A stretch of 64,000 nucleotides of DNA from Comamonadaceae bacterium (lineage in GTDB: Bacteria > Pseudomonadota > Gammaproteobacteria > Burkholderiales > Rhodocyclaceae). Shown here one piece after another: positions 35,574-44,823 of the stretch. The stretch lies in contig JANLJE010000014.1 of the NCBI GenBank assembly GCA_029255645.1, forward strand, positions 20,131 through 84,130, in the 5' to 3' direction. Position 1 is the stretch's first letter. Every line of letters begins with the position of its first letter. The translations under genes were made by a program, and so were the position numbers. The notes below the pieces were generated by a model. It had not been told where the DNA came from. It made no database searches and saw nothing but the letters and a program-made list of their open reading frames with translations.

Positions 35574-36875
35574 ATGAACATTTTCCAGCAACGCTACGAA
35601 ATCCTCCGGGAACTGGGCCGGGGCACCTCCGGCACCGTGTACCTGGCCCAGGACCTTTTTGCCGACCGGCAGGTGGCCCTCAAAATCGCCCATTCCCAGA
35701 TCTTCAACCAAGATCCGGAACAGAAGGCCATCCGCAAATCCTGGCTGAACGAGGTGCGTCTGGCGGGCAGTTTGCAGCACCCTTACATCGTTCAGGTGTA
35801 CGACGCGGGCATGGGGGAGGACATGGCCTACCTGGTCATGGAATACCTGCCGGGCGGTACGCTCGAACCGTTTACCCGGCCCGGACAGCTAAAACCGGTG
35901 GGGGAGGTGCTGGAAATTGCCTACAAATGTGCCAGCGCCCTCGATTACGCCTGCCGGGCCGGCATCGTGCACCGCGACATCAAACCTGCCAACCTCCAGT
36001 ATGCAGGGCCCGGGGAAGTGAAAGTGGGGGACTTTGGCGCAGCCTACTGGGGCCGGGGTGATTCCACGCAGGTCATGGATATTGGTTCCCTCTCCTACAT
36101 GGCGCCGGAACTGTTTCGCCACTGGGTCACCCCCCAGGCCGACATCTATGCCCTGGGGGTGGTGCTGTTCCAGTTGCTGACCGGGCAGTTGCCCTTTGTC
36201 GCCGACTCCCCGGCCGCGCTGATGTACAAGATTCTCGACGGCGACCGGCCCAGGCTGAAGGATCTGCGTCCCGACCTGTCGCCGGGGCTGGATGCCTTGG
36301 TGGAGGAAATGCTGGCGGTCAGCCTGGAACAGCGTTTCGAGTCCTGGCCGCTGGTGCTGGCCGCCTTGACCGCGCTGATGCCGGGTAGCGCCGGCAGCAC
36401 CGTGGACCCGCCGGGCCAGCCGGAACTGTTCGACCGGCTGCGCCGCCTGCCCCTGCTGCAGGAACTGAGCGATCCCCTGCTCTGGGAATTGTTGCGGTTT
36501 GCGCAATGGCGCCGGGCGCCGGCCGGCACCCTGCTGGTGCAAGAAGGCGCCGCCGCCTACTCCTGTTATCTGCTGCTAGAAGGGGATACCCGGGTCACCC
36601 AGCGCGGCAAGCTCATCAACCTGTTGTGTGCCGGCACCTTGTTCGGCGAACTGGCCTTTGCCGAGGCCATTCCCAGCCCCCGGGCCGCCACCGTCACCGC
36701 CATGACCCCGGTGGTCTATGGCAAGTGGGCTTACAGCCGCCTCCATCGGGCCTCGCCGGAACTGCGCTCGGGCATGCTGAAAATCTTCTTCCGCCTCGCC
36801 GCCGAGCGCCTGAAGCAGGCGGACGAGCAGTACCAGCTACTCTACCGCCGCTTGCAGGAGCAGGGCGGCACCTGA
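35574..36875 (+). CDS. Serine/threonine protein kinase fused to cyclic-nucleotide-binding domain
   Basis: A 433-residue protein. The N-terminal ~265 residues are a Hanks-type kinase: glycine loop GRGTSGTVY, lysine in VALKIAHS, catalytic HRDIKPANLQ, VGDFGAA and the APE motif in MAPEL. The C-terminal ~130 residues form a cNMP-binding barrel: PAGTLLVQEGAAAYSCYLLLEGDTRV, LLCAGTLFGELAFAEAIPSPRAATVTA. The arginine-containing phosphate cassette (FGELA...PRAATV) is close to consensus, so direct control by a cyclic nucleotide is plausible. No transmembrane segment. Confidence 0.9.
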   Translation: MNIFQQRYEILRELGRGTSGTVYLAQDLFADRQVALKIAHSQIFNQDPEQKAIRKSWLNEVRLAGSLQHPYIVQVYDAGMGEDMAYLVMEYLPGGTLEPFTRPGQLKPVGEVLEIAYKCASALDYACRAGIVHRDIKPANLQYAGPGEVKVGDFGAAYWGRGDSTQVMDIGSLSYMAPELFRHWVTPQADIYALGVVLFQLLTGQLPFVADSPAALMYKILDGDRPRLKDLRPDLSPGLDALVEEMLAVSLEQRFESWPLVLAALTALMPGSAGSTVDPPGQPELFDRLRRLPLLQELSDPLLWELLRFAQWRRAPAGTLLVQEGAAAYSCYLLLEGDTRVTQRGKLINLLCAGTLFGELAFAEAIPSPRAATVTAMTPVVYGKWAYSRLHRASPELRSGMLKIFFRLAAERLKQADEQYQLLYRRLQEQGGT

Positions 36876-36915
36876 AAAAACGCGGGCCCCGCAGGCTTGC
36901 GCCCGCGGAGCCCGC
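36876..36915 (-). terminator. Terminator of chemoreceptor gene
   Basis: A GC-rich hairpin (GCGGGC at 36882-36887 with GCCCGC at 36910-36915, further pairing inside) is followed on the minus strand by six U residues (AAAAAA at 36875-36880 on the plus strand). It serves the chemoreceptor; the kinase gene may share it. Confidence 0.7.
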
Positions 36916-36957
36916 ACACCACGCCCGGCCTTGACCGGCCGCCGCACGGCGGTTCGC

Positions 36958-38637
36958 TTATACCTTGAACTGGGTCACGATCTGGTTCACTTCCTTCGCC
37001 ATCTGTTCGAGGCGCTGCACGCCGGCGGCTGTTTCTTCGGCGGCGGCGTTGTTCTCATCGGTCATCTGGGCAATGCTCTCCACATGGCGGGCAATGTCCT
37101 GGCTGGCCTCGCTTTGTTCCTTGAGGGCGTTGGAAATCTCGGTGATCGCTTGGGAAACCCGGCCGGTTTCCGCGCGGATCGACTGAATCCGCTCACCCGC
37201 ATCCTGGGCCAGGGCCTGGCCGGATTTGACCTGCTGCACCACCCGATCCATCTCGGCCACGGCCTCACCGGAGGAAACCTGCATCTTGTTGATCATGGCG
37301 CTGATTTCGCCGGTGGATTGGGCGGTGCGCTCGGCCAGCTTGCGCACCCCATCGGCCACCACCGCAAAGCCGCGGCCGTGCTCCCCGGCCCGGGCCGCTT
37401 CGATGGCGGCATTGAGGGCGAGCAGATTGGTCTGGTCGGCCACTTCCTTGATGACCTGGACGATGCTGGAAATCTGCTGGGATTCGCTGCCCAGGGTCTG
37501 GATCACCTGGGAGGCCTGGGTCACGGTCTGGGCGATGGTCCCCATCTCGGCGGCGGTGCGTTCGATGATCTGGCCGCCCTGATCGGAAATTTCGCCGGCC
37601 TGGTGGGCCATGGCCTGGGCATCCCCGGCGCTGCTGGAAATGGTGCTGATGCTCACCGTCATCTCTTCAATCGAAGCCGCCATGGCGGAGGTCGAGCCGC
37701 TCTGGTTGGAAGAACTGGTGGCCACCTGCTGGGCGGCGGTGGATAAGGATTCCACGGCACTGCGCGCACCCTGCATACGGGATTGAATGTCCTGCATCGA
37801 GGATTGCAACTGATCGACGAGGCGGTTGAAGCCCCGCACCATCCGGCCGATTTCATCATCGCTCTTGACCGGCACCCGGCGGGTAAGGTCGCGGTGCTCG
37901 GTGATGTCGTCCATGGTGCGGCGGGTGAGTTCGAGGGGCCTCATGATGGCCCGGAAGACCGGGATGCCCACCAGGATCAAGGCCGCCAGGCCGGCAATGA
38001 AGGTGCCCTGCTGCACCAGGGTCATGGTGTTCGAGGTCTGTACGGCCGCGGCGCTGGACGCCTTGGCCTGGGCCTTTTCGTAGGCGACCAGCTCCTCCAG
38101 CTTCGCTACGGTCGCGCGAAAGCCGTCGCGCTGGGCGAAATAGGCTGCGTAGAAACGGGGAAACAATGCTTTCTGGCCGGCTTCATCACTGGGGGCCAGG
38201 GCTGCCAGCTGTTTCATGACGCTGCCGATTTCCTGGTTCAGTTTCTTCCACTCGGCCCATTCCTTCTCGAAGGCGTCCTGCATCGGCTTCAAGGTATTGA
38301 CTTCATCGCCGAGCAAAGGAATCTTGCGGTAGTTCTCCAGGGCGTCCTCGGCCCGTTTCCAGGCCGCATCATAGTGCTCGGCGGTGCTGGAGAATTCTTC
38401 GCGCGCCTTGGAAGAGTAGTCGTTTTCCCAGATGCCGGTCAGCAGGCCGGCGCGCACCACATCGGTCTGGGCCTCCTTGGCAATCAGCAGGTATTCCAGC
38501 GCCGGCAGGCGAACCTGCACGGCTTCGTCGAGGGCCGCCCCGGAAGTGCGCATGCCGATGGTGCCGGCGCCGCCCACCAGAAGCAGGGAGAGGATGCCGA
38601 CGGCGAACAATGTCAAAAGCCTTGCCTTGATACTCAT
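36958..38637 (-). CDS. Methyl-accepting chemotaxis protein
   Basis: A 559-residue chemoreceptor. The first membrane segment ([25 protein letters not shown]) is followed by a four-helix-bundle sensor of ~175 residues, a second segment ([18 protein letters not shown]), HAMP ([29 protein letters not shown]) and a long signalling coil with the tip [41 protein letters not shown]. No C-terminal pentapeptide for CheR is seen (ends TQFKV). Ligand unknown. No che genes are nearby. Confidence 0.92.
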   Translation of the reverse strand: MSIKARLLTLFAVGILSLLLVGGAGTIGMRTSGAALDEAVQVRLPALEYLLIAKEAQTDVVRAGLLTGIWENDYSSKAREEFSSTAEHYDAAWKRAEDALENYRKIPLLGDEVNTLKPMQDAFEKEWAEWKKLNQEIGSVMKQLAALAPSDEAGQKALFPRFYAAYFAQRDGFRATVAKLEELVAYEKAQAKASSAAAVQTSNTMTLVQQGTFIAGLAALILVGIPVFRAIMRPLELTRRTMDDITEHRDLTRRVPVKSDDEIGRMVRGFNRLVDQLQSSMQDIQSRMQGARSAVESLSTAAQQVATSSSNQSGSTSAMAASIEEMTVSISTISSSAGDAQAMAHQAGEISDQGGQIIERTAAEMGTIAQTVTQASQVIQTLGSESQQISSIVQVIKEVADQTNLLALNAAIEAARAGEHGRGFAVVADGVRKLAERTAQSTGEISAMINKMQVSSGEAVAEMDRVVQQVKSGQALAQDAGERIQSIRAETGRVSQAITEISNALKEQSEASQDIARHVESIAQMTDENNAAAEETAAGVQRLEQMAKEVNQIVTQFKV

Positions 38638-38669
38638 GCTGACTCCTTGGCGTTGGGGAGATTGGGGTT

Positions 38670-40292
38670 TTATTCGATACCCTGGCTGGAAAGGTAGTCT
38701 TCATAACTACCTTGGTAATCCACCAGACTGCCGTCCATCTTAATGTCAAAGATACGATTGGCAAGACTGGAGACGAATTCCCGGTCGTGGGAGACGAATA
38801 CCAGGGTGCCCTTGAACAGGTCCAGGGCGGTGTTCAGGGATTCGATGGATTCCATGTCGAGGTGGTTGGTGGGCTCGTCCATCACCAGCACATTGGGCTT
38901 TTGCAGCATCAGTTTGCCGAACAGCATGCGGCCCTGCTCGCCCCCGGAAATCACATTCACGGTCTTCTTCTGCTCATCGCCGGAAAAGAGCAGGCGGCCC
39001 AGGGTGCCGCGGATCAGGGTTTCCAGGTCGCCGCCGTCCGCGAGGCTGGCCCGGGCGTAGCCCGCTATCCAGTCGGTCAGGGACACGGGTTCGGCGAAAT
39101 CGGCGGAGTGATCCTGGGCGTAGTAGCCGGGCCTGGCCTTTTCGGTCCACTTGATGTGGCCTCGGGTGGGCTGCAGCTCGCCCATCAGGAGCTTCAGGAG
39201 GGTGGTCTTGCCGACCCCGTTCTCGCCGATCACGGCGATCTTGTCGCCGGCGCTGATGGTGAAGCTGGCCTTCTTGAAGAAGGTCTTGTCCCCTCCTTCG
39301 TACTGGAAGGCCAGGTTTTCCACCTCCACCGCACCCCGGTGCAGCTTTTCCTTCTCGTCGAACTCGAAGCGGATCCAGGGGTACTGGCGGGAAGACGGCT
39401 TGATGTCCTCGGGTTTGAGCTTGTCGATCAGCTTCAGGCGGCTGGTGGCCTGCCTGGCCTTGGACTTGTTGGCGGAAAAGCGGCGCACGAAGTTCTGTAG
39501 TTCGCTGATCTTGTCCTTGGCGCGGCTGTTGGCGGCCTGCTGGCGTTCCCGGGCCTGGGTCGAGGCTTCCATGAAGTCGTCGTAGGTGCCGGGGTAAAGG
39601 GTGAGCTTGCCGTAGTCCAGATCGGCCATGTGGGTACAGACCTGGTTGAGGAAGTGCCGGTCGTGGGAAATGATGATCATGGTGGATTCCCGGCCGTTGA
39701 GGATGTCTTCCAGCCAGCGGATGGTGTTGATGTCCAGGTTGTTGGTGGGTTCGTCCAGCAGCAGGATGTCCGGATTGGCGAACAGGGCCTGGCACAGCAG
39801 CACCCGGAGCTTCCAGCCCGGCGCCACTTCGCGCATCGGGCCATTGTGCAGTTCGGTGCGGATGCCGGCGCCCAGCAGCAGTTCGCCGGCCCGGGATTCG
39901 GCGGTATAGCCGTCGTACTCGGCGAATTTTCCTTCCAGTTCGGCGGCGTGCATGTAGTCGTCTTCACTGGCTTGCGGATTGGCGTAGATGGCGTCCCGTT
40001 CGCTCATGCAGGCCCACATTTCTTCATGGCCCATCAGCACCACGTCGAGCACCCGCATCTCCTCGTAGGCGAACTGGTCCTGCTTCAGGTAGGCCATGCG
40101 CTCGTGAGGGTCCTTGGAAACATTGCCGCCGGAGGGTTCGAGAAGGCCGCAGAGAATTTTCATGAAGGTGGACTTGCCGGCACCGTTGGCGCCGATCAGG
40201 CCGTAACGATAGCCCTCGCCGAATTTGACGTTGACGTTCTCAAAGAGGGGTTTGGCCCCGAACTGCATGGTGATGTTGGCGGCGACTAACAC
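38670..40292 (-). CDS. ybiT: ABC-F family ATPase YbiT-like
   Basis: A 540-residue cytosolic protein with two ABC domains: Walker [11 protein letters not shown] and [10 protein letters not shown], signatures VAPGWKLRV and [10 protein letters not shown], Walker [15 protein letters not shown] and [14 protein letters not shown]. The N-terminus [24 protein letters not shown] and length fit YbiT. ABC-F factors act on the ribosome. It is the second ABC-F gene of the window, unrelated by position to the YheS-like one. The 186-base gap to the next gene shows no gene. Confidence 0.92.
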   Translation of the reverse strand: MLVAANITMQFGAKPLFENVNVKFGEGYRYGLIGANGAGKSTFMKILCGLLEPSGGNVSKDPHERMAYLKQDQFAYEEMRVLDVVLMGHEEMWACMSERDAIYANPQASEDDYMHAAELEGKFAEYDGYTAESRAGELLLGAGIRTELHNGPMREVAPGWKLRVLLCQALFANPDILLLDEPTNNLDINTIRWLEDILNGRESTMIIISHDRHFLNQVCTHMADLDYGKLTLYPGTYDDFMEASTQARERQQAANSRAKDKISELQNFVRRFSANKSKARQATSRLKLIDKLKPEDIKPSSRQYPWIRFEFDEKEKLHRGAVEVENLAFQYEGGDKTFFKKASFTISAGDKIAVIGENGVGKTTLLKLLMGELQPTRGHIKWTEKARPGYYAQDHSADFAEPVSLTDWIAGYARASLADGGDLETLIRGTLGRLLFSGDEQKKTVNVISGGEQGRMLFGKLMLQKPNVLVMDEPTNHLDMESIESLNTALDLFKGTLVFVSHDREFVSSLANRIFDIKMDGSLVDYQGSYEDYLSSQGIE

Positions 40293-40478
40293 GGGTGACT
40301 CCAGGAAACTTCAAAAGAATGAGCCGGCCATTTTACCCGGCAGTGTCAAGCGCAAGACAGAGGGTTCAGTCGGGCCGCGGGGCGTGTGCGGCGGCAGGTG
40401 TGAGGTCATGCGGCAACGAGAGGCATGTGTTTGTAACGGAAATCCTTACAATAGCCCGGTTTCTTGACGGGAATTCTC

Positions 40479-41168
40479 ATGTTGCCTTTGCCTCGCCCTG
40501 ACGCCACCTTGTTCCTCGCTTCTTCTGTCCATGACATGAAGAATTCGATCAGCGTATTGCTTGCCAATCTGCAGTCCATGCTGGCCCAGGCGGGGCCGGA
40601 GCACTCGGGAATCTACCAGGAAATGGCGCAGATGCTCTATGAAACACAGCGCATCAATGGCAATTTGATCCATCTGCTGACGCTCTACAAGCTGGGGAAC
40701 GACCTGTATCCCTTCCGTCTGGAAACCTACGAGATGAAGCAGTTCGCCGAAACGGTGACATCCCGCCTCCTGGCCCTGTTCAAAACGCGCAACCTTGGCC
40801 TGGAAGTCGATGTGCCCGAGGAGGTTTACTGGGAATTCGATGGGGATCTGGTCGATGGCATTTTGGTGCATGCCATGAATAATGCCGCCAATTACACCCA
40901 TAGCCGCATTGCCCTGAGTATCCAGCCGGCGGAGGGGGCGCTGGAGTTTCGTGTGGAAGATGATGGCGATGGCTTTCCTCAGCGCATGCTCGATGAGGGA
41001 GTGGCGGCCATGCGCGGCGTCGATTTCAGTACCGGCAGCACGGGTCTGGGACTTTATTTTGCGGCGGTGGCGGCCAGGATGCACCGCAGTCACAAGGAAG
41101 AAGGCAGCATCCGTCTCGAAAATGGCGGACGGCTGGGGGGCGGTTGTTTTATCCTGCGCCTGCCTTGA
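40479..41168 (+). CDS. Soluble histidine kinase, HWE/ATPase core only
   Basis: A 229-residue protein without membrane segments. The phosphoacceptor helix is FLASSVHDMKNSISVLLANLQ (HDMKN H-box) and the ATPase domain shows NNAANYTHSRIAL (N-box), VEDDGDGFPQRM (G1) and STGLGLYFAAVAA (G2). There is no sensor domain, so input must come from a partner. ATG 40479 is used. It stands 98 bases before the response regulator-TPR gene on the same strand, its probable partner. The stop codon is inside a 16-bp tandem repeat. Confidence 0.85.
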   Translation: MLPLPRPDATLFLASSVHDMKNSISVLLANLQSMLAQAGPEHSGIYQEMAQMLYETQRINGNLIHLLTLYKLGNDLYPFRLETYEMKQFAETVTSRLLALFKTRNLGLEVDVPEEVYWEFDGDLVDGILVHAMNNAANYTHSRIALSIQPAEGALEFRVEDDGDGFPQRMLDEGVAAMRGVDFSTGSTGLGLYFAAVAARMHRSHKEEGSIRLENGGRLGGGCFILRLP

Positions 41169-41218
41169 GGTTTTGATGCCTTGAGGTTTTGATGCTTTGA
41201 GGTTTTGATGCCTTGAGG
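41163..41218. repeat. 3.5 x 16-bp tandem repeat at kinase stop
   Basis: CCTTGAGGTTTTGATG is present twice, then CTTTGAGGTTTTGATG, then a half copy (CCTTGAGG). The kinase stop TGA (41166-41168) is inside the first unit. Confidence 0.95.
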
Positions 41219-41265
41219 GCCGGGCGCGGGATGCAGGTGTGTGTGTGGATTTTGATGAGTGAAAC

Positions 41266-42903
41266 ATGAATATTGAAATGCGAGATGGCGGCAGTGATTT
41301 CTTTGCGGCCAGCAAGTTCCTGATCGTGGATGATTTTCAGGGGATGCGCAGCATGCTGGCGACGGTGTTGCGTAATTGTGGCGCCAACCCGCGTTCCATT
41401 GATTCTGCTGCCACGGGTAGTGAGGCGGTTGCCTTGTTGCGCCGCAACCGCTATGACGTCGTGTTGTGCGACTTCAATCTCGGGCCCGGCCAGAATGGCA
41501 TGCAGATCCTGGAAGAGGCCCGCTTCCGCCAGCTGATCGGTCCGGGTTGCTGCTGGATCATGGTGACGGCGGAAAAAACCAACGATGTTTTCATGAGTGC
41601 GGCAGAGGTGCAGCCGGATGCCTATCTGGTCAAGCCGGTGACCGAGTCCATTTTGTCCGGCCGTATTCAGAAGATTCTGGCGCGCAAGGAGGCTTTCGTC
41701 GAAATCGACCAGGCCATTGCGGCCAGGGATTATCAGAAGGCGGTGCGCCTGTGCGACGAGCGGGCGGCGAGCGACAAGGCCAATGCCATCGAACTGCTGC
41801 GGGTGAAGTGCGAATTGCTCATGCAATCCGGCCAGACTGACAAAGCCCGCGCCAGTTACGAGAAGGCGCTGTCCGTGCGCGAGGTGCCCTGGGCCCAGCT
41901 GGGGCTGGCCAAAACCTGCGTGATGGCGGGCGCGCTGGAAGAGGCACGCAGCCTGCTGGAGACCCTGGTTGACCATCAGCGTACCTATCTCGAAGCCTAT
42001 GATGTGCTGGCCCAGGTGTATGTGGCCCTGGGCGAGATGGACCGGGCCGAGAGCATCCTGGAGCGGGCCTTGTCCCTGTCCCCCAATTCACACGTCCGGC
42101 AGCGGACCATGGGGGAGCTGGCCCTCAGAACAGGCAAGCTGGACCGGGCCGAGTCGGCTTTTCGCAAGACACTGAGCCTCTCCGAGCATTCGGCGCGCAA
42201 GACACCCGATGCTTATCTGGGTCTGGCAAAGACGGTCAGCAGCAAGGCCAACCCCGGGGAAGCCCTGCAACTGCTGGAGCAGATGGGCAAAACCTTCGAC
42301 AGCGAGGCGGTGCGCCTCAAGGCCAAATCGGTACAGGGTCTGGTGTATCAGCAAAATGGCCAGCCGGAAAAAGCCAGGGCCGTGGCCCGCGAACTGGTGG
42401 GGTTGATCGAGCAAGGTGATGCCGGGCTGGATTCAACGGTGACGCGCGAGGTTGCCGAGTTGTTGCTGTCCACCGGCGAGCAGGAAAAGGGCCTGGCCCT
42501 GCTGCAGGCAGAGGTGATGAACAATCCCGAAGATGCGGCTGCCCTGGCTTTGGTCCGGGAGGTTTTCCGCAAGACCGGGCTGGCGGATGAGGGGGACGAG
42601 CTGGTGGAGCGCAGCCGCCAGGAGGCGATGGAGATGATGAACGCCGGTACCCTGCTTGCCCGTGATGGGCACTATGTGGAAGCGGTCACCAAGATGCGCG
42701 AGGCCTTGCTGCGCATGCCGCGTAATGTGCGGTTGTTATTCAATTCCGCGCATGTGATGTTGGCCCACATGGAGAAAAACGGGGCCGACGCAGCCTTGCT
42801 GCAGGAGGTGCGTACCCATCTGCTGACGGCCAATCAGCTGGCCCCGGGCGAATCCCGTTTTGCCGTGTTGATGAGCAAACTGGAAGCCTTTGGCAAGGTT
42901 TGA
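41266..42903 (+). CDS. Response regulator with TPR effector domain
   Basis: A 545-residue protein. The receiver (residues ~15-140) has LIVDDFQGMRSML (acidic pair), VVLCDFNLGPGQNGMQIL with the phosphoacceptor aspartate, MVTAEKT and VKPV. The rest is a chain of about eight TPR units (e.g. LAQVYVALGEMDRAESILERAL; LLARDGHYVEAVTKMREALLRMP), so output is protein-protein contact, not DNA binding. It follows the soluble histidine kinase; the pair is similar in design to other betaproteobacterial CheY-TPR systems of unknown pathway. Confidence 0.9.
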   Translation: MNIEMRDGGSDFFAASKFLIVDDFQGMRSMLATVLRNCGANPRSIDSAATGSEAVALLRRNRYDVVLCDFNLGPGQNGMQILEEARFRQLIGPGCCWIMVTAEKTNDVFMSAAEVQPDAYLVKPVTESILSGRIQKILARKEAFVEIDQAIAARDYQKAVRLCDERAASDKANAIELLRVKCELLMQSGQTDKARASYEKALSVREVPWAQLGLAKTCVMAGALEEARSLLETLVDHQRTYLEAYDVLAQVYVALGEMDRAESILERALSLSPNSHVRQRTMGELALRTGKLDRAESAFRKTLSLSEHSARKTPDAYLGLAKTVSSKANPGEALQLLEQMGKTFDSEAVRLKAKSVQGLVYQQNGQPEKARAVARELVGLIEQGDAGLDSTVTREVAELLLSTGEQEKGLALLQAEVMNNPEDAAALALVREVFRKTGLADEGDELVERSRQEAMEMMNAGTLLARDGHYVEAVTKMREALLRMPRNVRLLFNSAHVMLAHMEKNGADAALLQEVRTHLLTANQLAPGESRFAVLMSKLEAFGKV

Positions 42904-42904
42904 G

Positions 42905-43450
42905 GTGAGGGCTGGCTTGCGGATCGCTGTCCAGCGCACCGGCCTGGTGCTGGTGGCCCTGCTGTTTGTTGCCGGAGGCGGGCTGTCCACCTGGTTTCTG
43001 GCGCTGCAACCGTTGGCAGATGCCTGGCGCAGCCGGAACTGGCAGCCGGTTACGGCCCGGGTCGAAGCGGTGGATCGGGGCCCTTCCCCCGGGGCGGGCC
43101 TGCGTGGCTGGCAGCTGCAGGTCATCTACCGCTATCAGGTTCAGGGCCGGCGCTATGAAAGCCGGCGCTACGGTCTGCATACCTGGGTCGATGATCATGA
43201 CGCACAACAGGCCGCCTATGTCGACCTGCTCTACCGGCGCCGGGTGCAGGCCTGGTACAACCCGGCAGCACCGGGGGAGTCGCTCCTGAATCGGGATATT
43301 CACTGGAACATCGTGGCCCTGGGCTTGCCGGCCCTGGGGGCGGTCCTGCTGGGGGCGCTGCTGCTCTGGGCTGCGGCAGTGGCGGGGTGGAGTGCCTGGC
43401 AAACCGCGTCCCTGCGAAAAGCCGGGCGTGTAAAAAAGCCGGACGTGTAA
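42905..43450 (+). CDS. DUF3592-like membrane protein
   Basis: About 181 residues with two membrane segments (VQRTGLVLVALLFVAGGGLSTWFLAL and VALGLPALGAVLLGALLLWAAAVAG) around an extracytoplasmic domain: SRNWQPVTARVEAV, LQVIYRYQVQGRRYES, VQAWYNPAAPGESLL, matching DUF3592. Function unknown. GTG 42905, right after the previous stop, is the preferred start; TTG 42890 is possible. The C-terminal residues VKKPDV are coded by a 17-bp tandem duplication. Confidence 0.75.
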   Translation: MRAGLRIAVQRTGLVLVALLFVAGGGLSTWFLALQPLADAWRSRNWQPVTARVEAVDRGPSPGAGLRGWQLQVIYRYQVQGRRYESRRYGLHTWVDDHDAQQAAYVDLLYRRRVQAWYNPAAPGESLLNRDIHWNIVALGLPALGAVLLGALLLWAAAVAGWSAWQTASLRKAGRVKKPDV

Positions 43451-43457
43451 AATAGCC
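43421..43457. repeat. 2 x 17-bp tandem duplication at DUF3592 stop
   Basis: GCCGGGCGTGTAAAAAA is followed by GCCGGACGTGTAAAATA and a further GCC. As 17 is not a multiple of three, the first copy's TAA is read through in another frame and the gene stops in the second copy (43448-43450). Confidence 0.9.
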
Positions 43458-43536
43458 CCTCCTTCCGGGCTGCGCCGGGCTTGACCCGGTGATTGCCGTA
43501 TTTGATGCACTGACTGGATTTTTCACTGCAAAGACC

Positions 43537-44820
43537 ATGGTTCCTCATCTCACCACTGCCCTGACGGGCCCCTTGCTGGAACTGGAGCGCCGTTTTCTGG
43601 AGCAGAGCGCGCCGATCGAACAATGGTTGCGCAGCCAGTGGCAGGAACATACGCCCCCCTTTTATTCGTCCTGCGATCTGCGTAACGCCGGGTTCAAGCT
43701 GGCGCCGGTGGATACCAACCTGTTCCCCGGGGGCTTCAACAACCTCAATCCCGCCTTTTTGCCGTTGTGTGTCCAGGCCGCCATGAGCGCGGTGGAGAGG
43801 TTCTGTCCGGCGGCCTGCAAGCTGTTGTTGATTCCCGAGAATCACACCCGCAACACCTTCTACCTGCAGAACCTGGCCCAACTGGCCACCATCCTGACCC
43901 GGACCGGCCTGGAGGTGCGCATCGGCAGCCTGCTGCCGGAGGTCACCGCCCCGACCCGGATCGAGTTGCCCTACGGCCAGTCCCTGCTGCTGGAACCCCT
44001 GGTGCGCCAGGGTAACCGTCTGGGGCTGGACGATTTTCATCCCTGCGCCATCTTGCTCAATAACGATCTGTCGGCCGGGGTGCCGCCGATTCTGCAGGGT
44101 TTGACGGATCAGGTCGTGCTGCCGCCCCTGCACGGCGGCTGGGCGACCCGCCGCAAGACCCTGCATTTCGCTGCCTACGACCAGGTGGCCGACGAGTTTG
44201 CCAATCTGATCGGCATCGATCCCTGGCGCATCAATCCCTATTTCACCGCCTGCCGCAACCTGGATTTTCACGAGCGCCAGGGCGAGGAGGAACTGGCGGA
44301 GCAGGTTGATCGCTTGTTGCAGAAAATCCGCGCCAAGTACCAGGAGTACGGCATCGGCGACACCCCTTATGTGGTGGTGAAGGCCGATGCGGGCACCTAC
44401 GGCATGGGGGTGATGACCGTGCGCGACGCCAGCGAGGTGAAGGGCCTCAACCGGCGCCAGCGCAACAAGATGAGCGTCATCAAGGAAGGCCGGACCGTGT
44501 CCGAGGTCATCATCCAGGAAGGGGTGCATACCTTCGAGACGGTGCGCGATGCGGTGGCCGAGCCGGTGATCTACATGATCGACCACTATGTGGTGGGCGG
44601 CTTCTACCGGGTGCACACGGCCCGGGGCAAGGATGAGAACCTCAATGCGCCGGGCATGGAATTCGAGCCGCTGGCCTTTGAAACCGGCTGCAATCTGCCG
44701 GATCGGGGCGAGAACCCGGATGCGCCGCCCAACCGTTTCTACGCCTATGGCGTGGTAGGGCGCCTGGCCTGTCTGGCGGCGGCGCTGGAACTGGAGCAGA
44801 CCGCTCCGGCGGAGGACTGA
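43537..44820 (+). CDS. gshA: Glutamate-cysteine ligase (proteobacterial ATP-grasp-like type)
   Basis: A 427-residue enzyme for the first step of glutathione synthesis, joining glutamate and cysteine with ATP. It is the betaproteobacterial form: PPFYSSCDLRNAGFKLAPVDTNLFPGGFNNLNP near the N-terminus, LIPENHTRNTFYLQNLA, DVVVKADAGTYGMGVM-like VVVKADAGTYGMGVMTVRDASEV and MIDHYVVGGFYRVHT. ATG 43537 is used; an in-frame GTG at 43489 is less likely. It is followed after three bases by gshB. Confidence 0.93.
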   Translation: MVPHLTTALTGPLLELERRFLEQSAPIEQWLRSQWQEHTPPFYSSCDLRNAGFKLAPVDTNLFPGGFNNLNPAFLPLCVQAAMSAVERFCPAACKLLLIPENHTRNTFYLQNLAQLATILTRTGLEVRIGSLLPEVTAPTRIELPYGQSLLLEPLVRQGNRLGLDDFHPCAILLNNDLSAGVPPILQGLTDQVVLPPLHGGWATRRKTLHFAAYDQVADEFANLIGIDPWRINPYFTACRNLDFHERQGEEELAEQVDRLLQKIRAKYQEYGIGDTPYVVVKADAGTYGMGVMTVRDASEVKGLNRRQRNKMSVIKEGRTVSEVIIQEGVHTFETVRDAVAEPVIYMIDHYVVGGFYRVHTARGKDENLNAPGMEFEPLAFETGCNLPDRGENPDAPPNRFYAYGVVGRLACLAAALELEQTAPAED

Positions 44821-44823
44821 GTC

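Noticed and set aside
33303-35780. 825-codon version of rsmB extending past 34565
   Set aside because: The upstream part is antisense to the S1 nuclease gene; RsmB homology begins at ATG 34565.
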